From assembly GCF_012317045.1 (NCBI RefSeq), contig NZ_CP051154.1, positions 1,612,001-1,676,000 on the forward strand: a stretch of 64,000 nucleotides of DNA, read 5' to 3'. Shown here one piece after another: positions 25,848 to 35,049 of the stretch. The stretch is from Leifsonia sp. PS1209 (GTDB taxonomy: Bacteria > Actinomycetota > Actinomycetes > Actinomycetales > Microbacteriaceae). Each line of letters begins with the position of its first letter. Positions within the stretch are counted from its first letter, which is position 1. Position numbers and translations under genes: made by a program. A model generated the notes under the pieces. That model had not been told where the DNA came from. It worked only from the letters and a program-made list of their open reading frames with translations, and made no database searches.

Positions 25848-27262
25848 GTCGCCGCCCGGATGCCCGGTGCGGGATGCCGAGCGCTCGCATCCCTGGGCAG
25901 CAGCAGCGCGGCGACGAGTCCGCCGAGTCCGAGGACGGCGAGCACCGCCATCGCCGAGCCGTATGCCGCAGAGCCCGCGGCGACGTTGGCGATCAGGATG
26001 GTGCCGGCGATGGCCGTGCCGAGGGTGGAGCCGAGGTTCGAGACGCTGCGGGACAGTCCGGAGATCTCGCCCTGCGCCTCCTCCGGGAAGGCGGACTGGA
26101 CCACGTTCACCGACGGTGTCAGCATCAGGCCGAGGCCGGCCCCGATGAGGAAGAGACCGGGCACGAACGCCCAGTCGGTCGTCGTGACCGCGACGAGCCA
26201 GATCAGCAGCACGATGCCGGGGACGCAGAGCACGAAGCCGGTCAGGATGAGGCTCCGCTGCGAGAACCGCCGAGCCAGCCTGCCCGCGACCAGGGAGGTG
26301 AGGAGCAGCCCGACCGTCGCGGCGGTGAACAGCACCCCGGTCGCAATGGCGCTGTAGCCGCGGACCACCTGCAGGTACGCCGACACCGTGAAGGACGTGC
26401 CCATCAGCAGCACCCACTGCACGTTCTGGGTGACGAGGGCGATGTTCGACAGGCGGTTGCGGAACAGCGAGGTCGACAGCAGCGCTTCCTTCCCTGCGTG
26501 CTCGCGGCGCCGCACCCACCAGAAGAACAGCACCAGGATCACGATCCCGGCGACGATGAGCGTCACCATCAGCGGCACGCTGTTGTCGGCAGCGAGGATG
26601 CCGAGCACGAGCACGAACAGGCCGAGCGCGGAGAGCACGGCCCCGACCACGTCGAACGGCCGCTTCGGATCGGCCGGGATGGGGTCGGTCAGTCTCCTGC
26701 TCAGCAGCAGGATGACCACGATGATGAGCGCCTGGAAGAGGAAGGCGGCACGCCAGCTGATCGCGGTGGTGATCAGCCCGCCGATCAGCGGACCTGCCGC
26801 GGCCCCGATGCCGCCCAAGCCGCTGATCACGCCGAACGCCCACGCCCGCGTCGGGATGTCCGACAGGTAGACCGTGGTGAGGATGTAGACGGGAGGGATC
26901 AGCAGGGCGGTGCCGACGCCCTCCAGGATGCTGTTGCCGAGGATCAGCGCCCACAGCCCCGGCGATGCGGCACTCACGAGCGCACCGGCGCCGTAGACGA
27001 TGAGTCCCAGCGTGAAGCAGCGCTTCCTGCCGATCTTGTCCGTGAGCTTCCCGGCGGGGATCATCAGCGCCGCCATCGTCAGCAGGAACAGCGTGATGCT
27101 GATCTGAACGCCCTGCACCGTCGTGTCCAGATCGCGGGAGATGTCGCTGATCATCACGTTCATGTTCGACCCGGCGAAGCTGCAGATGAACTGCGCGAGA
27201 GCCAGGGGCGCGATGAGCCGTCGCACGTCGGAACGGGACGTGCCGGTGAAGGATGCGGTCAT
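25844..27262 (-). CDS. MFS transporter, DHA2 (EmrB/QacA) type
   Basis: A 472-residue drug:proton antiporter-like protein with about fourteen hydrophobic helices, more than the twelve of ordinary MFS proteins. The loop motif GKLTDKIGRKRCF follows helix 2 and GVISGLGGIGAAAGPLIGG resembles the antiporter motif C of DHA drug exporters. The ATG has a strong AGGAGGT site seven bases upstream. A 19-bp inverted repeat sits immediately before that site, suggesting control by a TetR or MarR-type repressor not encoded nearby. Substrates are unknown. Confidence 0.92.
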   Translation of the reverse strand: MTASFTGTSRSDVRRLIAPLALAQFICSFAGSNMNVMISDISRDLDTTVQGVQISITLFLLTMAALMIPAGKLTDKIGRKRCFTLGLIVYGAGALVSAASPGLWALILGNSILEGVGTALLIPPVYILTTVYLSDIPTRAWAFGVISGLGGIGAAAGPLIGGLITTAISWRAAFLFQALIIVVILLLSRRLTDPIPADPKRPFDVVGAVLSALGLFVLVLGILAADNSVPLMVTLIVAGIVILVLFFWWVRRREHAGKEALLSTSLFRNRLSNIALVTQNVQWVLLMGTSFTVSAYLQVVRGYSAIATGVLFTAATVGLLLTSLVAGRLARRFSQRSLILTGFVLCVPGIVLLIWLVAVTTTDWAFVPGLFLIGAGLGLMLTPSVNVVQSAFPEEAQGEISGLSRSVSNLGSTLGTAIAGTILIANVAAGSAAYGSAMAVLAVLGLGGLVAALLLPRDASARHPAPGIRAAT

Positions 27263-27275
27263 GACGACCTCCTGC

Positions 27276-27294
27276 CGGAAAGGTGGACTTTCCG
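27276..27294. promoter_or_regulatory. Inverted repeat upstream of the DHA2 transporter
   Basis: CGGAAAG-GTGGA-CTTTCCG has perfect 7-base arms and a 5-base spacer. It begins just upstream of the transporter's ribosome-binding site, in the divergent gap shared with a GH15 gene. A bound repressor here could block transcription, or a hairpin in the mRNA could limit translation. Confidence 0.6.
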
Positions 27295-27342
27295 CTGGCA
27301 CCGGATCATAGTCCTCGCCCGCTGCCGCGGATATCCCCCCAC

Positions 27343-27372
27343 TGGCCACCGTCGCCCTGCCGGGTCTATAGT
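27343..27372 (+). promoter_or_regulatory. Candidate promoter of the GH15 gene
   Basis: TATAGT at 27367-27372 is a good -10 box; TGGCCA at 27343-27348 is a weak -35 at 18-base spacing. The predicted start lies near 27379, leaving a short leader with the GAGGAGG ribosome-binding site. Confidence 0.45.
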
Positions 27373-27399
27373 GAGCGCCATCGTCCGAGGAGGGCTCCC

Positions 27400-29256
27400 A
27401 TGACGGAGACACCGAGACATGCATTCCCCGATATCGCAGAGCACGGACTGATCGGCGACCTGCAATCCGTGGCACTGGTGTGCACGGACGGGACCATCGA
27501 CTGGTTCTGCGCCCCGCGCTTCGACTCTCCAGCGGTGTTCGCATCGCTTCTGGACAGGGAAAAGGGCGGATACTTCCGCATCCACGCCGTCGACGACGAC
27601 GTGCGAGTGAAGCAGATGTACTTCCCGCAGACGGCCGTGCTGATCACCCGGTTCATGAGCGCATCCGGTGTCGCCGAGGTGATCGACTTCATGCCGCTGG
27701 CCGACGACCCCACCGTCGCCACCGACGAGCGCCGCATCCTGCGCGGCATCCGCGTGGTCAGGGGCGAGGTGAGCTTCCGGCTCGAGTGCCGCCCGCGGTT
27801 CGACTTCGGGCGGAGGGCGCACACCGCATCCACCAGTCCCGAGCGGGTGGACTTCGACGACGGGCAAGCGGGAGCCGCCCTGCTCGGGCTCGGCGACGAC
27901 ACTCCGGATGCTGCGGCGCTCGCCGCGGGGGACGTCGTGCTGGAGTTCACGATGTCGGCGGGGCAGCTGCGGCTGTTCGCGTTCCACACCGCCCCGGGCG
28001 ACGACGCGGACGGACTCACCACGCAGCACGGGCAGGAACTGTTCCGGCAGACCGTGGAGTTCTGGCGAGACTGGCTGCGGGTGAGCACGTACACCGGCAG
28101 GTGGCGGGAGGCGGTGGAGCGCTCGGCGATGGTGCTCAAGCTGTTGCAGTACGCGCCGAGCGGCGGCCTGGTCGCCGCCCCGACCGCCGCGCTTCCCGAG
28201 CAGCTCGGCGGCGTGCGCAACTGGGACTACCGGTACACCTGGATCCGGGACGGTTCGTTCTCGGTCTACTCGCTGCTCGCGCTCGGGTACACCGACGAGG
28301 CCGTCGCGTTCGCGCTGTGGGTCGCGGACCGGGTCGCCGAGCAGGCGGGGGAGGCCTCCGGCCCGCTCAAGATCATGTACAGGATCGACGGCTCCTCCGA
28401 CCTGCAGGAGCTGGAGCTCGACGGCTTCGAGGGCTACGAGGGCTCCCGGCCGGTCAACGTCGGCAACGGCGCGGCCGACCAGTTGCAGCTCGACATCTAC
28501 GGCGAGGCGTTCGACGCTCTGTTCGTCACCGAGAAGTACCGCCGTATCGGGCATCCTGGTTGGGCCAAGCTGCGCACGGTGCTCGACTGGCTGGCCGAGA
28601 ACTGGGACCAGCCGGACGAGGGCGTCTGGGAGACCAGGGGAGGCCGCAAGGACTTCACCTACGGGCGCATCATGTGCTGGGTGGCGTTCGACCGGGCGAT
28701 CAGCATCGCCAGGGAGCGCGGCCTTCCCGCTCCGCTGGAGACCTGGATCGGCGCCCGCGACGCCATCTACGAGCAGGTCTTCACCCACTGCTGGAACCCG
28801 GATCGGAAGGCGTTCGTGCAGTATCCGGGCACGGACGTGGTGGACGCGATCACCCTGCTGATGCCGCTGGTCGGCATGATCTCCCCGCACGACCCGATGT
28901 GGCTCTCCACCCTCGACGCGATCGGCGACGAGCTGGTCACCGACAGCCTGGTCTACCGCTACAACCCAGCGGCATCGCCGGACGGGCTGCCCGGGGAGGA
29001 GGGAACGTTCTCGCTCTGCTCGTTCTTCTACGTGATCGCCCTGGCGGACGCCGACCGCATCGAGGAGGCCCAGTACGCGTTCGAGAAGATGCTCACCTAC
29101 GGCAACCACGTCGGGCTGTTCGCGGAGGAGATCGACCCGGCCGGGAGGCAGCTGGGCAACTTCCCGCAGGCGTTCACCCACCTGGCGCTGATCCGCGCGG
29201 CAATCGTGCTGGATGCGGCGCTCACCCGGCAGGAGTCGCGGCGCCAGCGCCCGTGA
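27400..29256 (+). CDS. Glycoside hydrolase family 15 protein (trehalase/glucoamylase-like)
   Basis: A 618-residue GH15 enzyme. An N-terminal beta-sandwich (GLIGDLQSVALVCTDGTIDWFCAPRFDSP) is followed by the (alpha/alpha)6 catalytic barrel: NWDYRYTWIRDGSFSVYSLLALG, then DEGVWETRGGRKDFTYGRIMCWVAFDRA with the general acid Glu, and GLFAEEIDP with the catalytic base. It inverts the anomeric centre and releases beta-glucose. In actinobacteria this architecture includes trehalases as well as alpha-glucan hydrolases, so the substrate stays open. No signal peptide: cytoplasmic. GAGGAGG lies seven bases before the ATG. The last 35 bases overlap the convergent membrane-protein gene. A second GH15 gene lies at 62.4 kb. 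Confidence 0.93.
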   Translation: MTETPRHAFPDIAEHGLIGDLQSVALVCTDGTIDWFCAPRFDSPAVFASLLDREKGGYFRIHAVDDDVRVKQMYFPQTAVLITRFMSASGVAEVIDFMPLADDPTVATDERRILRGIRVVRGEVSFRLECRPRFDFGRRAHTASTSPERVDFDDGQAGAALLGLGDDTPDAAALAAGDVVLEFTMSAGQLRLFAFHTAPGDDADGLTTQHGQELFRQTVEFWRDWLRVSTYTGRWREAVERSAMVLKLLQYAPSGGLVAAPTAALPEQLGGVRNWDYRYTWIRDGSFSVYSLLALGYTDEAVAFALWVADRVAEQAGEASGPLKIMYRIDGSSDLQELELDGFEGYEGSRPVNVGNGAADQLQLDIYGEAFDALFVTEKYRRIGHPGWAKLRTVLDWLAENWDQPDEGVWETRGGRKDFTYGRIMCWVAFDRAISIARERGLPAPLETWIGARDAIYEQVFTHCWNPDRKAFVQYPGTDVVDAITLLMPLVGMISPHDPMWLSTLDAIGDELVTDSLVYRYNPAASPDGLPGEEGTFSLCSFFYVIALADADRIEEAQYAFEKMLTYGNHVGLFAEEIDPAGRQLGNFPQAFTHLALIRAAIVLDAALTRQESRRQRP

Positions 29257-30364
29257 CGGGCTCCGCCCTCGGCGCACCGGTCGCGGCCCCGCTCACCCGC
29301 AGGTAGACGATGAGCCAGCTGAACACCACCACCCCGGCCACCAGCTCCGTCGCCGTGAGCACGTAGTACCCGACGACGTAGAACAGCAGCATCACCACGA
29401 TGGTGGCGAAGAACACGTACCCGAGCACGAAGAACGACGCGGGCGCCTGGGGGAGCGCCGCGCGCACCCAGAACACGACCAGCGAGAACGTCAGCACCAT
29501 CCCGACGGCGGACACGTTGTGCAGCACGGCGGAGACGTTGAGCGGGAACAGCCCGACCCCGGCGAGCAGCACGCCGATCAGGATGAGCGCCACCCGCACC
29601 CGGATGAGCGCCGCCCTGCTCCTGCGCGCCTCCGGCCGGTCGTCGGCGGGCGCCACCAGCCCGCGTGTGTCCGTCGCATAGCGGGCCAGCGCCGTGACGA
29701 TCACCCCGGCGATGATCAGGGTCAGGTTGAACGAGAACGACGACACGCTGCTCGACATACCGAGAGCGCTGAGATGCAGCATCCACCAGTGCGGGTCCGG
29801 CGCGCTGAGCATCGCGGTGAGGATGCCCACGATGACGAACACGGCGAGAACGGTCGACAGGCGCATCAGGTCCATCTGCACGGACGACAGGAAGACGATG
29901 TACGCGGTGACGGCACAGGCGACCGCGGCGAGGGCGGCGGCGGACAGGAAGTAGACCGTCGCATCCTGGAACCCGTTGTCGAGCACGGCGCTGAGCGCGA
30001 GCCAGCCGAGCAGGGCAATGACGCCGTGCGCGAGCGCGATGACGATGGTGTCGAACACGTCGGCGGCGGTGGCCCGGCCTGCCCGGTCGCCCTCGGTGCT
30101 CGCGGCGGCGGGCGCGCGGAACGGCCGCGGTCCCTCCCGCGTCCACAGGCGTCCAGCGACGTAGGCGAGCGCCGCGATCACCCCGGCGGCGATGGCGACG
30201 AATTGGCCGAGGGAGTCCGGCCCCGCGATCGCGAGGCTCGCTCCCCAGAACAGCGGCAGGGCGACGACGAGCGCGAGGACGAACGCCCCTCCACCCGCGA
30301 CGATGGCGGCGCCTTCCGCGCTCAGCAGAGGTGCACGTCGTGTTCCAACTCCGGTGCTCGCCAT
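29222..30364 (-). CDS. Multi-pass membrane protein of unknown function
   Basis: A 380-residue integral membrane protein with about ten hydrophobic segments. The N-terminal part (two helices, then a basic loop REGPRPFRAP) precedes a block of eight helices with the motif LSSVQMDLMRLSTVLAVF and SALGMSSSVSSFSFNLTLIIAGVIV. The layout resembles DUF998-type proteins, an assignment made by eye only. No ligand or catalytic motif is visible. Its C-terminal, Gly/Ala/Pro-rich tail overlaps the end of the GH15 gene on the other strand. Confidence 0.8.
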   Translation of the reverse strand: MASTGVGTRRAPLLSAEGAAIVAGGGAFVLALVVALPLFWGASLAIAGPDSLGQFVAIAAGVIAALAYVAGRLWTREGPRPFRAPAAASTEGDRAGRATAADVFDTIVIALAHGVIALLGWLALSAVLDNGFQDATVYFLSAAALAAVACAVTAYIVFLSSVQMDLMRLSTVLAVFVIVGILTAMLSAPDPHWWMLHLSALGMSSSVSSFSFNLTLIIAGVIVTALARYATDTRGLVAPADDRPEARRSRAALIRVRVALILIGVLLAGVGLFPLNVSAVLHNVSAVGMVLTFSLVVFWVRAALPQAPASFFVLGYVFFATIVVMLLFYVVGYYVLTATELVAGVVVFSWLIVYLRVSGAATGAPRAEPVTGAGAATPAG

Positions 30365-30438
30365 CGCATCACCCCGTCAGCAGTGCGCTCACTGTACCGC
30401 CGCGGACGGGCGCTGGGCTAGAGCCCTGTTCCCGGCGG

Positions 30439-31452
30439 TCAGCCGCGCCAGGCGTCCACGTCGTCGAGCAGCTCCTGCTTGCGGTCGTCCGACGCGAACG
30501 ACGCCTCGATGGAGGTGCGCGCGAAGCGCTCGGCCTGCTCGCTCGTGACGCCGAGCGCATCCCGGACGGCCACGAAGTTGTCTCCGATGTATCCGCCGAA
30601 GTATGCCGGGTCGTCCGAGTTGATCGTGACGGGCGCCCCTGCCGCATCCAGCCGGAGCAGTGGATGCTCGTCCAGCGTCGCGACCGTGCGCAACCGCAGG
30701 TTGGACAGCGGGCACATGGTCAGCGCGATCCGCTCCTCGGCGAGGCGTGCGACCAGCTCCGGGTCGTCGACGGCACGGATGCCGTGGTCGATGCGCTCGG
30801 CGCCGAGCAGGTCGAGCGCCTCGCGGATGTACGACGCCGGACCCTCCTCCCCGGCGTGCGCGACGACGTGCAGGCCGGCATCCCGCGCTGCGGAGAAGAC
30901 GTCCTGGAACAGCGACGGCGGATAGCCGACCTCGGCGGAGTCGAGGCCGACGCCGATCAGGTTCTCGCGGCGGCTGAGGCCGGCGTTGAGGATCTGGTCG
31001 GCGGACTCGACCGGCTGGTCGCGCAGGAAGCTGAGGATGATGCCGCCGGTGATCCCGAGGTCGCGCTCGGCCTCCTCCAGCGCGCCGGAGATGCCGTCGA
31101 TGACGGTCTCGATGCGCACGTCGCGCGCGGTGTGCGCCTGCGGGTCGAAGAACAGCTCGACGTGGCGGACGCCCTGCGCTGCGGCGGTGGTCAGATAGCG
31201 CCTGGTGAGCTCGGCGAAGTCGTTCTCGGTGCGGAGCACATCCATCGTCGCGTAGTAGAGGTTGAGGAACGACTGCAGGTCGTCGAACTCGTAGAGCGCT
31301 GCCAGCTCGTCCACCGACGAGTACGGGAGCGAGACGCCGTTCTTGCCCGCCAGTTCGAAGACGAGGTCCGGTTCGAGCGTGCCCTCGATGTGGAGGTGCA
31401 GCTCGGCCTTCGGCAGGGCGAACAGAGCGGAGTCGGAGGCAAGATCGGTCAT
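30439..31452 (-). CDS. Adenosine/adenine deaminase family protein
   Basis: A 337-residue zinc-dependent purine deaminase. Metal and catalytic motifs are ELHLHIEG (His19, His21), VVAHAGEEG (third His and catalytic Glu), DHGIRA and NSDDPAYFGGY. The last motif reads SDDPAYF; adenine deaminases of fungal and actinobacterial type carry this, whereas classical adenosine deaminases more often have TDDP, so adenine to hypoxanthine plus ammonia is the preferred reaction. GGAGG directly before the ATG supports the start. It is cytoplasmic and serves purine salvage. Confidence 0.9.
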   Translation of the reverse strand: MTDLASDSALFALPKAELHLHIEGTLEPDLVFELAGKNGVSLPYSSVDELAALYEFDDLQSFLNLYYATMDVLRTENDFAELTRRYLTTAAAQGVRHVELFFDPQAHTARDVRIETVIDGISGALEEAERDLGITGGIILSFLRDQPVESADQILNAGLSRRENLIGVGLDSAEVGYPPSLFQDVFSAARDAGLHVVAHAGEEGPASYIREALDLLGAERIDHGIRAVDDPELVARLAEERIALTMCPLSNLRLRTVATLDEHPLLRLDAAGAPVTINSDDPAYFGGYIGDNFVAVRDALGVTSEQAERFARTSIEASFASDDRKQELLDDVDAWRG

Positions 31453-31515
31453 CCTCCGATTTTGTCATCCCGGGGAGGGACGTGCCGACCGGATGCGCAC
31501 CCGTAGCCTCGGAGG

Positions 31516-31986
31516 ATGAGCACGAGTAGCCTGTCCCGCCGCGGCAGACGATCCCGCCGCGCCCGACTGGCCGTCGCGGCCGCGTGCATCCTGGTTGCCG
31601 GGCTCGCCGTGCACGCTTTCGCGGACGGTCCGGTCGGCGGGTTCGCCGGGGACGCCCTCTACGCCGCCCTCATCGCGGTGATCGTGGCGTTCGCCGTTCC
31701 GCGGGCGGCCCGGTGGGTGGCTCCGGTCGTGGCGCTGGCGTTCTGCTGGGCGATCGAGGTGCTCCAGCTCACGCCGCTGCCGCGCGCGATCGAGGTGGCG
31801 GTGCCCGGCAGCTACTTCGTCTTCGGGTCGACCTTTCAGTGGATCGACCTTGTCGCGTACGCGGTGGGCGTCGCCGTGGTCGCCGCGGTCAGCCGACCTG
31901 CAGCAGGATCTTCCCGAGATGCGCGGACGACTCCATCCGGCGGTGCGCCTGAGCGGCGTCCTCCAGAGGGAACACCGAGTCGATGA
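31516..31986 (+). CDS. DUF2809 family membrane protein
   Basis: A 156-residue protein with about four hydrophobic helices and the family-like motif FCWAIEVLQLTPLPRAIEVAVPGSYFVFGSTFQWIDLVAY (quoted here in parts: WAIEVLQL, FQWIDLVAYAVG). Function unknown. The membrane part ends near residue 127. The remaining 30 residues (Arg/Pro/Ser-rich) are encoded in the 98 bases that overlap the convergent quinone reductase gene, and look like readthrough into antisense sequence. GGAGG lies right before the ATG. Confidence 0.78.
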   Translation: MSTSSLSRRGRRSRRARLAVAAACILVAGLAVHAFADGPVGGFAGDALYAALIAVIVAFAVPRAARWVAPVVALAFCWAIEVLQLTPLPRAIEVAVPGSYFVFGSTFQWIDLVAYAVGVAVVAAVSRPAAGSSRDARTTPSGGAPERRPPEGTPSR

Positions 31987-32869
31987 CCGGGTGGATGCGA
32001 CCGGCTGCCAGGTGCGGCCAGACGTGTTCGCGCACTCCGGCGATGATCGCCACCCGCTCGGCGAGCGGCCGTGCCCGGAGCGTCGTGCCCCAGATGCGTG
32101 CGCGCTTGCTCATCAGCAGGCCGGTGTCGATGGATGCCGGGGTGCGATCGCGCGTCGCGATCGACATGATGCGCCCTCCGACGGCGAGGGCGTCCAGGTC
32201 GCGGGCGATGTACGCGCCGCTGACGATGTCGAGCACCACGTCCACGCCGCGTCCGTCCGTCACGTCGCGCACCACCTCGACGAAGTCGCTCTCGCGGTAG
32301 TCGATCGCGGCCTCGGCGCCGAGCGAGCGGCAGAACTCCACTTTCACCGGGCTGCCGGCGGTCGCGATCACCGTCGCCCCGAACACCCGGCCCAGCTGGA
32401 TCGCCATCGAGCCGATCCCGCTCGACCCTCCGTGCACGAGCAGGGTCTCGCCCTCCGCGAGCCGGCCGAGCTGGAACACGTTCGACCAGACGGTGGCAGC
32501 GACCTCCGGGAGTCCCGCTGCCTCGACGAGGTCGACGCCCGGGGGAACAGGGAGCACGAGGCCGGCATCCACGGTCACGTATTCGGCGTATCCGCCTCCC
32601 GGCAGCAGCGCGCACACCCGGTCGCCGACGGCCCAGCCGTGCACGGACGAGCCGACCTGGTCGATCTCGCCCGACACCTCGAGCCCCGGCCACTCCGGTG
32701 CTCCGGCCGGCGACGGGTAGTACCCGCGGCGCTGCGACAGGTCGGCGCCGTTCAGTCCGGCCGCCGTCACCCGGATGCGCACCTCGGTGTCCGCCGCGAC
32801 GGGCTCGGCCACCTCCGCGAGGGTGAGGACGTCCGCGTCTCCCGGCGTCGTGACGACGACGGCGCGCAT
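31889..32869 (-). CDS. NADPH:quinone reductase-like zinc-less alcohol dehydrogenase
   Basis: A 326-residue medium-chain dehydrogenase/reductase of the quinone oxidoreductase (QOR) type. AAGLNGADLSQRRGYYP and WPGLEVSGEIDQVG belong to the GroES-like N-terminal domain; LLVHGGSSGIGSMAIQLGR is the NADPH-binding AxxGxxG-type loop; the end, HRRMESSAHLGKILLQV, is typical. The structural and catalytic zinc ligands of alcohol dehydrogenases are absent. It should reduce quinones or enones with NADPH. Its ATG overlaps the stop of the upstream ABC permease gene, making it the third gene of that operon. Confidence 0.92.
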   Translation of the reverse strand: MRAVVVTTPGDADVLTLAEVAEPVAADTEVRIRVTAAGLNGADLSQRRGYYPSPAGAPEWPGLEVSGEIDQVGSSVHGWAVGDRVCALLPGGGYAEYVTVDAGLVLPVPPGVDLVEAAGLPEVAATVWSNVFQLGRLAEGETLLVHGGSSGIGSMAIQLGRVFGATVIATAGSPVKVEFCRSLGAEAAIDYRESDFVEVVRDVTDGRGVDVVLDIVSGAYIARDLDALAVGGRIMSIATRDRTPASIDTGLLMSKRARIWGTTLRARPLAERVAIIAGVREHVWPHLAAGRIHPVIDSVFPLEDAAQAHRRMESSAHLGKILLQVG

Positions 32870-34110
32870 CAGGACCGCGTCCCTGCCGAGTTCGAGCGGC
32901 GGCTCAGCACATCCCGGATCTTCACCTTGTTGGTGTACTCGATCGAGCCGTAGCGGAACAGGCGCACCGCGATGCGCAGCACGACGGCGGACAGCACGAA
33001 CAGCTCGACGATGATGACGATCGCCTGCCAGAGCGGCAGCGTGCCGAACGCGTTCAGGATCAGCGCCGTGATCGGCGCGGTGTACGGGAAGAACGCGAGC
33101 ACCTGCACGATCGCCGACTGCGGGTTGCTGATCGCGAACCCGGACGCGTAGAGCGGGATCACGATGGAGAAGATCACGATCGAGAACAGCGGGGCGGCGT
33201 CCTTCGCGGTCGGCATCACGGCGCCGACCGCCACGAGCGTCCCGGTGAACAGCGCGAACCCGCCGATCAGGATGAGCGCGCCGACGATCATCTTCTGCGG
33301 CTCGAACACCAGCCCGGACAGGTCGAGGCTCGGGATGGACAGCTGCTCCCGGAAGAACAGGTAGCCGACCACCACGGGCAGCGCGAACACCGCCATCTGG
33401 ATGATGCCGATCATGAACAGCGAGATCACCTTGCCGACCAGCAGGCTGGTGGGGTTGATGGTGGTCAGGATCATCTCGGTGACCCTGTTCTCCTTCTCCT
33501 CCAGCGTGGAGTTCAGCATCTGGTTGCCGAGGAAGACGATGACGATGAAGAACGCCACCAGGAAGATCAGGGCCGGGATGATCGCCTCGAACCCGGGAGC
33601 GACGGCGCCGTCCTTGAACGTGGTGGTCGAGGTCTGCACCTCGCCGCGCAGCACGGCGACGTCGGTGGGGGAGTCGATCCGCTTTTCCACGCTGGCGGAG
33701 AGCACGCTCTCCGCCGCCGACGAGTACTTGGCGTTCTGCAGCAGCCCGGCGTCCGCGCCGTAGACCTTCACGGTCTGCTTCGCCGGGTCGGCGGGGAAGT
33801 CGAAGAAGGCCGCCGAGCTGCCGGACTTCACGGCGTCGATCCCGGATGCGCTGCTCTCGGCGGGCGAGCCGCCCAGCTGCCGGGCGACGGACGGGTCGAC
33901 CAGCCCGGACGCATCCACGTACTGGAACTCGAAGCGGGCGTTCTTCTGAGCGTCCGCCGTCTGCGCCGTGGACACGTTGGAGGCGACGACGAGGCTGATC
34001 AGCGCGATGGCGAAGATCGGCACGATGAGCGTGATCGCCCAGAACCGGCGCTTCGACACGGTGCGGAGGAACTCGAACGAGACGACGGTCCCGAGGTTGT
34101 GCTGAGCCAT
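32869..34110 (-). CDS. ABC-2 type exporter permease (NatB-like)
   Basis: A 413-residue membrane protein of the ABC-2 transporter class. One helix near residue 25 is followed by a 150-residue extracytoplasmic domain, then five or six helices, including the conserved segment LNSTLEEKENRVTEMILTTINPTSLLVGKV characteristic of NatB/YhaP-like permeases (key part EEKENRVTEMI). It pairs with the ATPase encoded immediately upstream (ATGA overlap) and precedes the quinone reductase gene. Relatives export sodium, antibiotics or lipids; the substrate here is unknown. Confidence 0.9.
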   Translation of the reverse strand: MAQHNLGTVVSFEFLRTVSKRRFWAITLIVPIFAIALISLVVASNVSTAQTADAQKNARFEFQYVDASGLVDPSVARQLGGSPAESSASGIDAVKSGSSAAFFDFPADPAKQTVKVYGADAGLLQNAKYSSAAESVLSASVEKRIDSPTDVAVLRGEVQTSTTTFKDGAVAPGFEAIIPALIFLVAFFIVIVFLGNQMLNSTLEEKENRVTEMILTTINPTSLLVGKVISLFMIGIIQMAVFALPVVVGYLFFREQLSIPSLDLSGLVFEPQKMIVGALILIGGFALFTGTLVAVGAVMPTAKDAAPLFSIVIFSIVIPLYASGFAISNPQSAIVQVLAFFPYTAPITALILNAFGTLPLWQAIVIIVELFVLSAVVLRIAVRLFRYGSIEYTNKVKIRDVLSRRSNSAGTRS

Positions 34111-35033
34111 CAGTCTGCCTCCCTGCTGTCTGCTCCGTACACTTCGACGAAGATGTCGTCGAGCGACTTCCTGGTCGGTGCGAAGCGGGTCACGTCGAGC
34201 CCGGCATCCACGAGGGAGCGGAGGATCGCGGCGGTGTCCGCGTCGTTGGCGACCTCCAGCTCGGCGTGGCCGCCCGCATCCCGGGCGATCGTGTATGCGG
34301 GGGAGGAGGGGATCGTGCCGTCGTGGTCGACGTGCACGACCGTGCCGCCGAACTGCTCCTGCACCTCGGCGACCGTGCCGTATGCGCGAGAGACGCCGTC
34401 CTTGAGGAGGATGACGCGGTCGCAGAGCCGCTCGACCTCCTCCATCTGGTGGGTGACCATCATCACGGTGGAGCCCGAACGCTTCTGGTCGTCGATGATG
34501 TCCATCAGCAGGCGTCGGTTGACGGGGTCGAAGCCCTTGGTCGGCTCGTCCAGGATGAGCAGCTCCGGGTCGTTCATGATCGTCACGCCCAGCTGCACCT
34601 TCTGCTGCTGGCCGCCGGAGAGCTTGTCGAGGCGCACCTTCTCCTTGTCGCCGATGCCGACCCGTTCGAGGTAGCCGCGGGACCAGCGCCTGGCCTGCTC
34701 CTTGCCGAGGCCCTTGAGCTTGCCGAAGTAGACCATCACGTCGATGACGGACTCCTTCTTGTACAGCCCGCGCTCCTCCGGGAGGTAGCCGAGCCTGTCG
34801 CCGGCCTCCGGGCTGAACGGGCGGCCGTCGATGTGGAGAACGCCGGCCGTCGGCTGGTAGATGCCGAGAAGCGCGCGGATCGTGGTGGTCTTCCCCGAGC
34901 CGTTGCTGCCGAGGAAGCCGAACGTCTCTCCGCGCGCGATGTCGAAGGAGAGGTCGCGGATGACGGTGGTGCGGCCGAAATCCATCCGGAAGTGGTCGAT
35001 GTGCACGAGGGGTTCCTGCGTCGGACTGCTCAC
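34110..35033 (-). CDS. ABC transporter ATP-binding protein (NatA-like)
   Basis: A 307-residue ATPase. Walker A is GSNGSGKTTT, the signature is LSGGQQQKVQLG, Walker B is LLILDEPTKGFDP, and the switch His follows in MVTHQM. The Q-loop region contains GYLPEERGLYKKE, as in NatA/DrrA-type exporters. About 75 extra residues at the C-terminus end in FVEVYGADSREAD, a DUF4162-like tail. The GTG start lies in a divergent gap with an ArsR gene. It is the first gene of the ATPase-permease-quinone reductase operon. Confidence 0.94.
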   Translation of the reverse strand: MSSPTQEPLVHIDHFRMDFGRTTVIRDLSFDIARGETFGFLGSNGSGKTTTIRALLGIYQPTAGVLHIDGRPFSPEAGDRLGYLPEERGLYKKESVIDVMVYFGKLKGLGKEQARRWSRGYLERVGIGDKEKVRLDKLSGGQQQKVQLGVTIMNDPELLILDEPTKGFDPVNRRLLMDIIDDQKRSGSTVMMVTHQMEEVERLCDRVILLKDGVSRAYGTVAEVQEQFGGTVVHVDHDGTIPSSPAYTIARDAGGHAELEVANDADTAAILRSLVDAGLDVTRFAPTRKSLDDIFVEVYGADSREAD

Positions 35034-35049
35034 GCATCCACATTAGGGG

